Of a stretch of 64,000 nt of DNA, positions 26,207 through 36,023 are shown one piece after another; within the stretch, counting starts at the first letter, position 1, and the number at the start of each line of letters is the position of its first letter. The notes below the pieces were generated by a model. That model ran no database searches. It was not told the origin of the DNA and was given only the letters and a program-made list of their open reading frames with translations. A program made the position numbers and the translations under genes. The stretch comes from an uncultured Draconibacterium sp. (lineage in GTDB: Bacteria > Bacteroidota > Bacteroidia > Bacteroidales > Prolixibacteraceae), in the NCBI RefSeq assembly GCF_963676735.1, contig NZ_OY781464.1:1211001-1275000 (forward strand). The letters are read 5' to 3'.

Positions 26207-26974
26207 TTATAAATAGAGTAATTTTCCCAATTCTTCCATTGCTTCGGTGGCTTTCATTTCAAGAAATATATCGGTTACCGTATGTGTAAAATGCGAAGGT
26301 TTGATGTTTATTTCGATAATTTTGGCGCCATTTTGTTTAGCCACCTCCGGAATTTGGGCAGCGGGCATAACTTCTGCATTGGTGCCAATAATTAACAGAA
26401 CATCGGCTTTGGCAGCCTCCTGAAATGAGCGTTTTTTGGCAAAAGCCGGAATAGGTTCGTTAAAGAACACCATATCGGGTTTTAATATTCCTTTACAAAT
26501 GTAGCAGGTGGGAGGGAGGTAGTTTAAATCGGCAAAGCTCATGTCGTACTCCGAGCTGCATTCGGTGCAAATTAATTGTTTATAGGTGCCGTGTAGCTCG
26601 TAAACATATTTGCTTCCGGCTTTTTGGTGAAGATGATCGATGTTTTGCGTAATTACTGTCTCAACAAAGCTACGTGCTTCCATTTTTGCCAGCATTTGGT
26701 GTGCAATATTGGGTTCAGCATCACCTAAACTGTCGTAAAAAATCTCCTTTATTTTTTTCCACGATTGTAAGGGTTTTTTATGAAAATACTCAATCTCCAG
26801 AAAGATTGGATGGGTGGTGTTCCATAAACCGTCTTCGCCACGAAAAGGCGGAATTCCACTCTCAACAGAAATCCCTGCTCCTGTAAAAGCTACAGCATAT
26901 TTTGCCTTTCGAATCAGAAAGGATGCCTGCCACAGTTTATCAATCAGTGATTTTGTGAGTTTTGTTGAATTCAT
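26207..26974 (-). CDS. Sir2-family NAD-dependent protein deacylase (sirtuin)
   Basis: 255 residues. NAD-binding motifs GAGIS (32-36) and PPFRG are present, with QNID (110-113), the catalytic His128 in ELHGT, and zinc ligands C136, C139, C157, C160. The later motif GTNAEVMPAAQIP closes the nucleotide site. Sirtuins of this kind remove acyl groups from lysines and reactivate acetylated acetyl-CoA synthetase in Salmonella (CobB). Here it lies next to a Pat-like acetyltransferase gene and within 5 kb of acs, so the same regulatory pair is likely. A terminator-like hairpin separates it from the pat-like gene. Confidence 0.93.
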   Translation of the reverse strand: MNSTKLTKSLIDKLWQASFLIRKAKYAVAFTGAGISVESGIPPFRGEDGLWNTTHPIFLEIEYFHKKPLQSWKKIKEIFYDSLGDAEPNIAHQMLAKMEARSFVETVITQNIDHLHQKAGSKYVYELHGTYKQLICTECSSEYDMSFADLNYLPPTCYICKGILKPDMVFFNEPIPAFAKKRSFQEAAKADVLLIIGTNAEVMPAAQIPEVAKQNGAKIIEINIKPSHFTHTVTDIFLEMKATEAMEELGKLLYL

Positions 26975-26984
26975 AAATTTAAAA

Positions 26985-27011
26985 TCCCGGTAAATGATTT
27001 GTTTACCGGGA
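26985..27011 (-). terminator. Hairpin between pat-like gene and sirtuin
   Basis: TCCCGGTAAA and TTTACCGGGA form a perfect 10-bp stem with a 7-base loop. On the minus strand ATTTTAAATTT follows. It would limit read-through from the acetyltransferase gene into the sirtuin gene, which starts only 11 bases later. Confidence 0.72.
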
Positions 27012-27039
27012 GATAACTATTTTCTATTTGTATTGGTCT

Positions 27040-29735
27040 TTATTCTTCCGGTTCAAGTAGTTTTGATACTGAAACGGTAGTATCTTCGTTAAAACGTATT
27101 TTAAAATTCAATTTCCTGAATACCGATATCATGGGTTTGTTATCGCGGGTGGTTTCTGCAGCCAGTTTTTTTATTCCGCGTGATTTGGCAATGTCTAAAC
27201 AGTAACTGGTTAAGGTATAGCCCAATTCTTTCTTTTGCCATTTGTCGGTGATTAGCACTGCGTACTCCATAATTTCCACATCAGGGTCGGCAATTAAACG
27301 CCCTACGCCAATAAGTTCTTTACTGCCGTCTTCTTTTTCGTGCTCGGCAACAATAGCAATTTCACGATCGTAATCGATAAAACAAAACTGCGAAGCTACC
27401 TCATGCGAATCAAAATAAAAATCGTAACGAAAACGGTGATAAATAGATTCTTTTGAGCAGCTGCCCAGCAACTCCAGCCACATGGGTTCGTCTTCGGGGC
27501 GTATGGGGCGCAGGGTGATGGGCGTTCCATCGCGCAGGGTTGCATCAGAAATTAAGCTTTCGGGATAAGGTCGCATTACCAGGTGCGAGTATTCTTTTAC
27601 AGGACTTGCCAGTATCTCTTCATCAACAACAATACGGGCATCCAGTGCAATAACATCTTTTGGTGTTACAATTAGCGGATTGATATCCAGTTCCTCAATT
27701 TCAGGATAGTCGGCTGCCAGGTACGACATGCGAATGAGCACTTCAATCAGCTTCTCAATGTTTTTTGGGGCATCGCCACGCCAGCCTTTTAGCAAGGGAT
27801 AAATTTTTAACGATTTCAGCATTTGTTGGGCCAGTCGCTCGTTTAGTGGCGGAAACTCCAATCGTTTGTCTTTAAAGAGTTCGGCTGTGGTACCGCCCAT
27901 TCCTACCAGCATTACCGTTCCAAAAACCGGATCTTTTTTGGTGCCAATAATTAGTTCAATGCCATCTTTGGTGTCTACCATTTTTTGTACGGTAACGCCT
28001 TCAATTTTGGCATCAGGACGCTTTTCTCCGGCAGTTTTAATCATATTTCGGAAGGTGGCTCTTACCATTTCCTCGTTTTCAATATTTAAAGCCACACCGC
28101 CAACATCTGATTTATGCGTAATATCGGGCGAGTAAATTTTTAATACAACCGGATATCCCTTTTTCCCCGCAATTTTTACGGCTTCGTCTTCTGTAGCAGC
28201 AGGTGTAGGGTGAGTGGTGGCAATGCCGTATTCGTTAACCAGCATTTTCGAGTCGTCTTCGTTAAGTATTTTGGCTTTTGGAAATACTTCGCTCAGGTAT
28301 TTTTTTCGCAGTTCGTTTCGGTCGTATTGAAACGAAAGGGGTACTTCGCGTGGTGTTTCATAAAGCATTTGTTGGTTTTCCGAATAATCAGACAAGGTCA
28401 TAAATGCCCTGATGGCTTGCTCCGGAGCGGGGTAGTTTGAAATTCCGTTCTGGTTTAATATCTGAATGCCTTCGCGCATGGCAGTTCCTCCGAGCCACGC
28501 TGCCATTACCGATTTTGTTGTGTTTTTAGCCATTTCGGCTATCGCATTTGCCGTTGCAGTTGGGTCGGTCATGGCCTGTGGTGTAAGCAATATCAAAACT
28601 GCATCTACTTTTTTATCTTCCAGAACTATTTCTGTTGCCCTGGCAAAACGCTGTGGTGTTGCATCTCCCAATACATCCACCGGGTTGCCATGCGACCAGA
28701 AAGGCGGCAGGTAATCGTTTAGTTTTTGCATGGTCTCTTCTGATAAGTTTACCAGTTTTCCTCCCATTGAGATAAGCGAATCCGTTGCCATAACTCCGGG
28801 GCCACCGGCATTAGTAACAATAGCCAGACGATTACCTTTAGGAATTCTTTTACGGCCTACGAGATCGGTAAAATCAAAAATATTTCCAAAATCGAAAACT
28901 CGTGCCAGACCTGCTCTGCGGAATACGGCATCATAAATCGAGTCTTCTGATGCCATTGCTCCGGTGTGCGATGCAGCTGCTGCAGCCGATTCGGGATAAC
29001 GGCCAGACTTGTACACAATAATTGGTTTCTCGCGCGAGAAAGCCCTTGCCGCCGACATAAAAGTGCGGGCATCGGCAATTGATTCTACATAAAGAACGAT
29101 GGATTTTGTGTTGGGATCCTGGCCAAAGTAGTCTATCAGGTCGCCAAAACTTACATCCATGGAGTTGCCAATGGAAACAAAGTTTGAGAATCCAATATTT
29201 GATTCGTAAGCCAATCGAGAACGGAGGTGCAAAGCGCTCCTGATTGTGAAATAAAAGCCACATGACCTTTTTTGGGCATTCCTGAAGCAAAGCTCACGTT
29301 CATATTCAGCCCGGGAACAAGTATACCTAAGCAATTTGGCCCGATAATTCGCATGTCCGGAAATTTTGCTTTTTCTGCTTTTACCTGAGCTTCAAGTTTT
29401 TTGCCCTCGTCGCCCGATTCTTTAAATCCTGCCGACATGATGATGACCCCGTGAATGCCAGCTTCGCCACAATCTTTTACCAACTGTGGTACGGCCTGGG
29501 CCGATGTCATAATAACTGCCAGGTCGGGAGTTTTCGGAAGACTTTTTACATCCGGATAACAAGGAATACCAAACACCGCCTCGCGTTTTGGATTTACCGG
29601 ATAAACTACACCATTAAAACCTCCTCCAACAAGATTACGAAGTGTTATTCCGCCAACACTGTCGGGGTTATTTGAAACTCCAACCAGCGCGATGCGTTTT
29701 GGCCGGAATATACTATCAAGTTTTTTAATTGCCAT
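27040..29735 (-). pseudogene. Pat-like bifunctional ADP-forming acyl-CoA synthetase/GNAT acetyltransferase, one-base frameshift
   Basis: Two frames together encode one protein of about 898 residues. The first frame runs from the ATG at 29735 to Trp175 (codon 29213-29211). The second continues from Ala-Tyr-Glu-Ser at 29211 to the stop at 27040. One G seems missing in the GG pair at 29211-29212. Domains: CoA-binding (~8-135, RIALVGVSNNPDSVGG), succinyl-CoA ligase-like (~155-300, with SHTGAMASED), ATP-grasp (~370-640) and a C-terminal GNAT domain (~730-895). This order equals the protein lysine acetyltransferase Pat/PatZ (886 residues in E. coli), which acetylates acetyl-CoA synthetase. No slippery heptamer is visible, so programmed frameshifting is unlikely. 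Sequencing error or recent inactivation are the options. Confidence 0.85.
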
Positions 29736-30004
29736 ATTTCAAAATTTTTGGTCTTTTTGGGTGCTAACTACAGTCTTGCACCTCAAACTGGTTGATTCTC
29801 GATATAAATTTCATGAAAAAATACCAGCTTCTAAAATATGTTATTTCGCGATATGTTTTTCATTGTGTTGTTGTAATGTGCAGTTAGTAAGTTGTTTGAA
29901 TGGTTTTGTTGCGGTGTTTTTAAGAAAATTTATGCTGTAGAACAATTGAAAATTTCGCTGTTTTTAAGCATACGCGTTGTTGTAATCATCATTTTAATAG
30001 AAAA

Positions 30005-30023
30005 AAGCGCCTTTTGGGCGCTT
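30005..30023 (-). terminator. Terminator of the OFA transporter gene
   Basis: AAGCGCC and GGCGCTT pair around a five-base loop. On the minus strand the stem is followed by TTTTCTATT, with the A/T pairs lengthening the U-tract. Confidence 0.85.
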
Positions 30024-30028
30024 CACTA

Positions 30029-31333
30029 TCATTGAAATCGCTTTGGTGGTTTTGTAAGCAAAATAATAATACTGCCGATTAAACATGCAACTCCGGCTAC
30101 AATAAAAGGAGTCATCCAAACAATTGGACCCGACGATGCTGTTGCTGCATCTTTAAAATAACCTGCCAGCTGTGGGCCTGCAATCCCTGCAATTCCGTAG
30201 GCAGTAAACATCCATCCGTAGTTTTTGCCAACGGTTTTATTTCCAAAAAAATCGGCAGTTATGGCCGGAAACAGCGCAAAATTTCCGCCAAAATTAAATC
30301 CAATCATGCAAGCACTTGCTATAAAACCTGCGGTATGGCCATAGCGGATAAAAATGTGATATATCATCAGCATAATTACTCCTTGCAATACGGTCATAAA
30401 AAAAATGGCTCTTTTTCGTCCTAATTTGTCGGAAATCATGCCCCAAACAATTCGGCCAAGGCCGTTAAATATGGCGTACCAGGCCATGGCTGTTCCGGTT
30501 ATAACGCCTGCATTTTTTACTTCGTTATGTTCCAGGGCATCAATGCCAAAAAGTTTTATACAGTAAATAACCATTAAACCTGCCAATGCCGAAAAAATGA
30601 ATACCGCCCAAAGGGCATAAAATTGTTTGGTATGCAGCATTTGCTTTGAGTCAAACTCAATACCTCCTGATGCTTTTGTCCCAGTCTCAGCCGGTGGTTC
30701 CCAGCCGGAGGGTTTATAATCTGCCGGAGGGTTTACCATAACCAACGAACCCAGTAAAACCATGGCAGCAAAGGCGATACCGTAAATGACAAAAACACTT
30801 TGTACACCGGGTAATTCAAATAAATGTGTGGTATTTAACAGCCCGCCAAACCACGAGCCTGCAAGTTTTACCCAAATGGTAGCACCAAACCCAAAACCAG
30901 CAACCGCTAAACCCGTTATCATTCCTTTTTTATCGGGAAACCATTTTACACCTACTGCTATCGGAACTACGTATGCCAGGCCTATTCCGGCTCCGCCCAA
31001 AAAGCCAATACACAGCAGCTGGGCGATAAAGGAATTGCCAAATATACCTCCAAGAACATATCCGGCACCTAAAACAAGTCCACCGGTAAACGCAACGATG
31101 GTTGGCCCTGATTTGGTCTGCCATTTGCCGGCAAATACCATTACTACAGCAAAAGTGGCAAGTCCGAGCGAAAATATCCAAGCTGTTTGTGTGGCCGAAA
31201 AACCATATTCCCCATTGGTATCGGTTAATAATTTTGTAAAAACCGACCAGGCATAAATAGCTCCAAGAGCAAGCTGTATAAGTATTGCTCCAGCTACCAC
31301 AACCCAGCGGTTTGTTATTTTTAGTCCTCTCAT
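30029..31333 (-). CDS. OFA-family major facilitator transporter (oxalate/formate antiporter-like)
   Basis: 434 residues from ATG at 31333. The frame extends to 31408, but the shorter form begins MRGLKITNRW just before the first membrane helix, as usual in the family. Twelve membrane helices can be traced, with GAIYAWSVF in helix 1, the MFS loop segment GMISDKLGRKRA between helices 8 and 9, and a long charged central loop (~205-235). OFA members move small mono- and dicarboxylates such as oxalate, formate, lactate or pyruvate. Its position between the pat-like gene and acs suggests a small organic acid, perhaps acetate or lactate. Confidence 0.85.
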   Translation of the reverse strand: MRGLKITNRWVVVAGAILIQLALGAIYAWSVFTKLLTDTNGEYGFSATQTAWIFSLGLATFAVVMVFAGKWQTKSGPTIVAFTGGLVLGAGYVLGGIFGNSFIAQLLCIGFLGGAGIGLAYVVPIAVGVKWFPDKKGMITGLAVAGFGFGATIWVKLAGSWFGGLLNTTHLFELPGVQSVFVIYGIAFAAMVLLGSLVMVNPPADYKPSGWEPPAETGTKASGGIEFDSKQMLHTKQFYALWAVFIFSALAGLMVIYCIKLFGIDALEHNEVKNAGVITGTAMAWYAIFNGLGRIVWGMISDKLGRKRAIFFMTVLQGVIMLMIYHIFIRYGHTAGFIASACMIGFNFGGNFALFPAITADFFGNKTVGKNYGWMFTAYGIAGIAGPQLAGYFKDAATASSGPIVWMTPFIVAGVACLIGSIIILLTKPPKRFQ

Positions 31334-31441
31334 TTTGTTTTGATTTGTTAGTTTTTTATTGTCAGGCTTCAGGGTACAAAAAATACCCAAATAGTACCCA
31401 AAATTCATTTATAGTTGTTGGGGTGAATTTGGTTGGAAAAG

Positions 31442-31473
31442 AAACAGACATCCTCAATTGAAGATGTCTGTTT
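31442..31473 (-). terminator. Terminator of acs
   Basis: AAACAGACATC and GATGTCTGTTT form an 11-bp stem with a short inner loop. On the minus strand it is followed by a pyrimidine-rich CTTTTCC. It begins nine bases after the acs stop, on the way to the OFA gene. Confidence 0.7.
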
Positions 31474-31481
31474 AGGAAAAG

Positions 31482-33404
31482 CTATCGTTTTACTTCAACT
31501 TTTGCACCGTCAATAATTTCATCAACAACGCCCGGATCGAGTAAGGTTGATGTATCGCCAAGATTGGTAGCGTCGCCTTCGCCAATTTTGCGTAATATGC
31601 GTCGCATAATTTTTCCCGACCTGGTTTTAGGCAAGCCGCTAACAATTTGAATTTTATCGGGTTTAGCAATTGGTCCGATAAATTTGTTTACCGTTGCCCG
31701 AATTTCAGCCTCAATGTTATCCAGTTCCGCGTCGGTCATTTCCTCACAAATTACATAGGCATAAATTCCTGCCCCCTTAATTTCGTGCGGATATCCCACC
31801 ACTGCAGATTCAACCACTTTAGGATGTTGGTTTATGGCATCTTCAACTTCTGCCGTACCAATACGATGACCTGAAACATTGATAACATCGTCAATCCGAC
31901 CTATTATCCGATAGTACCCCTCTTCGTCACGTTTGGCGCCATCACCCGTTAGGTAATACCCCGGGAAAGAGGAGAAGTAGGTTTGATAACACCGTTGATG
32001 ATCGCCCCAGGTAGTGCGCAACATGCCCGGCCAGGGGTGTTTCATGCAAAGTATTCCTTCCACGCTATTACCTTTCAATTCATTTCCCTCGTGGTCGAGT
32101 AATACGGGCTGAACACCCGGTAATGGCAAAGTAGCAAGAGAGGGTTTGGTTGGTGTAATTCCGGCCAGCGGGGTAATCATTATTCCGCCGGTTTCGGTTT
32201 GCCACCAGGTATCTACAATGGGGCAGCGCCCTTTTCCAACCAAATCGTGGTACCAGCGCCAGGCTTCTTCGTTAATGGGTTCGCCAACTGTTCCAAGTAC
32301 TTTTAACGAGCTCAGGTCGTATTTTGTAACCCATTGGTCGCCCTGGGCTACCAGTGCCCGAATTGCCGTTGGTGCAGTATAAAACTGGTTTACTTTATAC
32401 TTATCCACAACTTCCCAAAACCGGCCGGCATCAGGCCAGGTAGGCACTCCTTCAAACATTATTGATGTGGCACCGGCAAGCAGTGGCCCGTAAACAATAT
32501 ACGAATGCCCGGTTACCCAGCCAATATCTGCGGTACACCAGTACACATCTCCGTCGCTGTATTGAAATACATTTTTAAAGGTGTATTCGGCATAAACCAT
32601 ATAACCAGCAGTGGTATGCACAACCCCTTTGGGCTTACCGGTTGATCCTGAAGTGTAAAGGATAAATAGCACATCCTCAGCATCCATCGTTTCTGCTTTG
32701 TTTTCGCAATCAACGCCAGCAACTAAATCGTGCCACCAAATATCTCGTCCTTCAGTCCAGTTTATATCCTCTTCTGTTCTTTTTAAAACAACTGCGGTTT
32801 TAACCGATGGGCAGTTTTCCATTGCTTCGTCGGCAATACTTTTTAAGGGAATTGATTTTGTTCCCCGAAATCCTCCATCAGAAGTAATCACCACTTTTGC
32901 TTCTGCATCATTTATACGATCGGCTAATGCAGTAGCCGAAAAGCCGGCAAATACAATGGAATGAATTGCTCCAATTCGGGCGCATGCCAGCATTGCAATG
33001 GCCAGCTCGGGCACCATTGGTAGGTAAAGTGCCACACGGTCACCTTTTTCCACACCAATTTTTTTCAAGCCATTAGCAAACTGTTTTACTTTATCGAACA
33101 GTTCGCCGTAGGTGAGCCTTACTTCGGGCTCTTTTGGGTCGTTGGGTTCCCATATTATGGCCACCTGATCTTTTCGCATAAACAGGTTGCGTTCAAAAAT
33201 ATTTTCAGTGATGTTGAGTTTGCCGTTTACAAACCAGTTTACATCCGGAGCTCCCTCTCCTTCAAATTTGTAATCAAGCACCTGGTCCCATTTTTTTTGC
33301 CAGTAATGACTTTCGGCTATTTTTCCCCAAAAAGCATCGGGGTCAGCCACACTTTCCTTGTACTTCTGAAAGTACTCGGCTAAACTTGTGATTTTATTTA
33401 CCAT
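31482..33404 (-). CDS. acs: Acetyl-CoA synthetase (AMP-forming)
   Basis: 640 residues, close to the 652 of E. coli Acs. The AMP-binding loop is YTSGSTGKPKGVVHTTAGY, the adenine site DTWWQTETGG, and the hinge and C-terminal motif GRIDDVINVSGHRIGTAEVE. The regulatory and catalytic lysine lies in PKTRSGKIMRR (K598). It converts acetate, ATP and CoA to acetyl-CoA. In Salmonella and relatives acetylation of this lysine by Pat blocks the first half-reaction and a sirtuin removes it; both candidate enzymes are encoded downstream. The long divergent intergenic region shared with ptb-buk probably carries its control signals. Confidence 0.96.
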   Translation of the reverse strand: MVNKITSLAEYFQKYKESVADPDAFWGKIAESHYWQKKWDQVLDYKFEGEGAPDVNWFVNGKLNITENIFERNLFMRKDQVAIIWEPNDPKEPEVRLTYGELFDKVKQFANGLKKIGVEKGDRVALYLPMVPELAIAMLACARIGAIHSIVFAGFSATALADRINDAEAKVVITSDGGFRGTKSIPLKSIADEAMENCPSVKTAVVLKRTEEDINWTEGRDIWWHDLVAGVDCENKAETMDAEDVLFILYTSGSTGKPKGVVHTTAGYMVYAEYTFKNVFQYSDGDVYWCTADIGWVTGHSYIVYGPLLAGATSIMFEGVPTWPDAGRFWEVVDKYKVNQFYTAPTAIRALVAQGDQWVTKYDLSSLKVLGTVGEPINEEAWRWYHDLVGKGRCPIVDTWWQTETGGIMITPLAGITPTKPSLATLPLPGVQPVLLDHEGNELKGNSVEGILCMKHPWPGMLRTTWGDHQRCYQTYFSSFPGYYLTGDGAKRDEEGYYRIIGRIDDVINVSGHRIGTAEVEDAINQHPKVVESAVVGYPHEIKGAGIYAYVICEEMTDAELDNIEAEIRATVNKFIGPIAKPDKIQIVSGLPKTRSGKIMRRILRKIGEGDATNLGDTSTLLDPGVVDEIIDGAKVEVKR

Positions 33405-34008
33405 AGCAGCTATCTTTTGGTTAATTAAGAAAATGATTCGAGTTAAAACAACTCCGTAATAAAATTACGGAAGCCCTAAAAAATGCCGTTTGCACGGTTT
33501 TGTCCTGTTGAAAATAAGTTGTGGTTATTCCCAATTATATTTGCTTCGTAAGAATTGTCGAAGGAAGGTTGAAATATTCGATATGGTAGTATTAAACAAA
33601 TCAAGTTGAACATAGAAAACAACTTAATATTTCAGCTTTTGAAAATAGTATAAAATCAGTTTAGTTTAAAAGATTTTAATATATTGTAAAACACTATCTT
33701 GTTGATTGTAAAACATATAGTCGTTTTTGATAAAAACAGGTTTTTTCCTTAATTTTAAACAAATCTGCTCTTATAATTTTCACTTATTCTTTCATCGGGG
33801 TAATGTATCGTATTTCGTAGGAAACGGGTTATGTGGCAATACTCAAGTTTAATAGAGCAATTTATATCAAATTCAAACCAGTTGATAATTCGTTAAATAC
33901 GATTTCTAAGTTTAAAATTTTTCAGGATGGTTTACAACATAAAAATAACTGAGAAAAGTTATCGCTTGTAAACATCAGGAGCCGTACCTTCGATAAAAAA
34001 ATCGCACA
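33405..34008. other. 604-base divergent control region between acs and ptb
   Basis: No gene is visible. The acs leader contains a hairpin TCCGTAAT / ATTACGGA with a 3-base loop (33453-33471), about 50 bases before the acs start. On the plus strand TATATTTG (33536-33543) is an exact TAnnTTTG match without a well-placed -33 box. TACCTTCG (33985-33992) with TTG at 33966-33968 is a weaker promoter candidate, 16 bases before ptb. The middle is AT-rich and featureless. Confidence 0.45.
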
Positions 34009-34929
34009 ATGAGAATAAACAACTTTAACGAACTTCTTGAAGTAGTAAAAAAACAGGAACCCAAAAGAGTGGTTGCTGTTAACGGTGTTGATGTAACTAC
34101 ACTTGAAGCCTTACACGATGCGGTTGAAATGGGTTTTGTATCGCCAATTTTGACGGGTGATAAAGTTAAAATTGAGGAATCGTGTAAAAAACTGGGAATA
34201 GATAGTTCTGATTATCAGATTTACCATACCAATTCGTTGAGTGAAGCTACAGAGAAGGCAGTTGAACTTATTCACGAGAAAAAAGCCGACGTTTTAATGA
34301 AGGGAATGGTTTCAACCGATAAGTTTATGCGAACCTTATTGAAAAAGGAGTTTAACCTTGTTCCCTCGAAAGGAACTTTAAGCCATATTTCGGTTGTTAA
34401 TAATCCAAATTATCACAAACTATTGGTTTTTAGCGATGCAGCGGTTCTTCCTTATCCTGATTTAAAACAAAAAATTCTGATGACCAATTACCTTATTTGC
34501 GCAGCAAAGTCATTAGGGATTAATGAGCCCAAAGTGGCGGTAATTGCACCAACAGAGCAGATTATTATTTCCATTCAGTCGTGTATGGATGGAGCAACCA
34601 TAGCCAAAATGGCTGAGCATGGTCAGATTGAAGGAGGCCTAGTTGATGGGCCGATGGCGCTTGATGTGGCTATTAATAGCGAGGCGGCCGAAGTGAAAGG
34701 ATTTACCTCGCCGGTAGCCGGTGATGCCGATTGTTTGTTATTCCCGAATATTGATGCTGCCAATGTATTTTATAAAACTAATTCGAAGCTGGCCAAAGGC
34801 GAAATGTCGGGAATTATTGCCGGAGCAAAAGTGCCGGTGGTTGTTTCATCAAGGGGCGATAGCCGGCAAACCAAGTTAAACTCCGTAGCGCTTGCATCAA
34901 TAGTAAGTTACCAGGCAAGTATAAGTTAA
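34009..34929 (+). CDS. ptb: Phosphate butyryltransferase
   Basis: 306 residues of the phosphate acetyl/butyryltransferase fold. It begins with a helix-strand RVVAVNGVDVTTLEAL, then LILA-type substrate segments (DVLMKGMVSTDKFMRTLL) and the late SPVAGDADCLLFPNIDAANVFYK and AGAKVPVVVSSRGDS blocks that bind CoA and phosphate. It interconverts butyryl-CoA (or branched acyl-CoA) and the acyl phosphate. Together with the kinase gene eight bases downstream it gives ATP by substrate-level phosphorylation, or activates acids. The partner context is butyrate or isobutyrate/isovalerate metabolism. Confidence 0.92.
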   Translation: MRINNFNELLEVVKKQEPKRVVAVNGVDVTTLEALHDAVEMGFVSPILTGDKVKIEESCKKLGIDSSDYQIYHTNSLSEATEKAVELIHEKKADVLMKGMVSTDKFMRTLLKKEFNLVPSKGTLSHISVVNNPNYHKLLVFSDAAVLPYPDLKQKILMTNYLICAAKSLGINEPKVAVIAPTEQIIISIQSCMDGATIAKMAEHGQIEGGLVDGPMALDVAINSEAAEVKGFTSPVAGDADCLLFPNIDAANVFYKTNSKLAKGEMSGIIAGAKVPVVVSSRGDSRQTKLNSVALASIVSYQASIS

Positions 34930-34937
34930 TTAATTTT

Positions 34938-36017
34938 ATGCATCAGGTATTAGCCATAAATCCGGGATCAACCTCAACAAAATTTGCCGTTTATAACGAA
35001 AAAGAATGTGTTTTTACTCAAACTATCCGGCATCCGCTGGAGCAACTGCTTCGTTATAAGAATATTATCGATCAGTTCGCGTTCCGAAAAGGAGTAATTA
35101 TTGACGCTTTGGTGGAAGCTAAAATAGAAGTTGATGCCATAAAAATTATAATCGGGCGTGGAGGTTTAACCTATCCGCTTGAATCGGGTGTTTACCAGGT
35201 AAACAACCTTATGCTTGAGCATTTACGGCAAGGAATTATGGGGCACCATGCCAGCAATTTGGGCGGAATGCTGGCCGATTATATTGCCCTGCAAATACCA
35301 AATGCCAAAGCATATATTGCCGACCCGGTGGTTACCGACGAGTTGGATGAGGTAGCACGTTTTGCCGGTCATCCAAGGTTTAAAAGACAATCTATTTTTC
35401 ATGCATTAAACCAAAAAGCTACAGCTCGATTGCATGCTCAAAAGGTATCGGGAAAATATGAAAGTATGCGCTTAATTGTAGCGCATTTGGGCGGAGGTAT
35501 TTCGGTTGGGGCACATAAAAACGGAAGGGTAATTGATGTAAATAATGCGCTTGATGGAGAAGGACCTTTTAGTCCGGAACGCTCGGGATCTCTGCCCGTT
35601 GGCCAGCTAATTGACCTTTGTTTTAGTGGCGGGTTTTCAAAAGAACAGGTACGCCGAATGGTAGTTGGCGAGGGGGGCTTTGTAGCATACCTGGGCACTA
35701 ATGATGCGCTGGAAGTTGAAAAACGAGTTGGTAATGAAGATGAAAAGGCCCGAATAATTCAGGAGGCGCTGTTTTACCAGGTGGCTAAACTAATAGGTGA
35801 GATGGCAGTTGTATTGGAAGGGCGAGTAGATGGTATTTTGCTAACTGGCGGGCTGGCTTACAATAAGCAGTTGGAAACTTATATCAGCAACAAAGCAGGC
35901 TTTATTGCTCCTGTTTTTGTGTATCCGGGTGAAGACGAGTTGGAAGCTTTGGCTTCAAATGCTTTGCGTGTGGCCAAAGGCGAAATTGAAGCAAAAACCT
36001 ACAACCCGGTTGTTTAA
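34938..36017 (+). CDS. buk: Butyrate kinase
   Basis: 359 residues of the acetate/butyrate kinase (ASKHA) family. The first phosphate loop is LAINPGSTSTKFAVY (~5-19). HLGGGISVGAHKNGRV (~188-203) is the central loop, followed by GPFSPERSGSLP (~216-227). The GILLTGGLAYN block closes the ATP site. It phosphorylates butyrate or branched short-chain acids. It lies eight bases after ptb, a conserved operon arrangement. The gene ends six bases from the convergent lacI-type regulator. Confidence 0.94.
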   Translation: MHQVLAINPGSTSTKFAVYNEKECVFTQTIRHPLEQLLRYKNIIDQFAFRKGVIIDALVEAKIEVDAIKIIIGRGGLTYPLESGVYQVNNLMLEHLRQGIMGHHASNLGGMLADYIALQIPNAKAYIADPVVTDELDEVARFAGHPRFKRQSIFHALNQKATARLHAQKVSGKYESMRLIVAHLGGGISVGAHKNGRVIDVNNALDGEGPFSPERSGSLPVGQLIDLCFSGGFSKEQVRRMVVGEGGFVAYLGTNDALEVEKRVGNEDEKARIIQEALFYQVAKLIGEMAVVLEGRVDGILLTGGLAYNKQLETYISNKAGFIAPVFVYPGEDELEALASNALRVAKGEIEAKTYNPVV

Positions 36018-36023
36018 AAGGAC

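Noticed and set aside
29205..29216. Programmed ribosomal frameshift in the Pat-like gene
   Set aside because: No X-XXY-YYZ slippery heptamer and no such mechanism known in this family.
29151..29334. Two overlapping separate genes for a CoA-binding protein and a synthetase/acetyltransferase
   Set aside because: Domain order and the exact junction at Trp175/Ala show one gene with a one-base shift; the N-terminal 41 codons of the downstream frame are out of frame.
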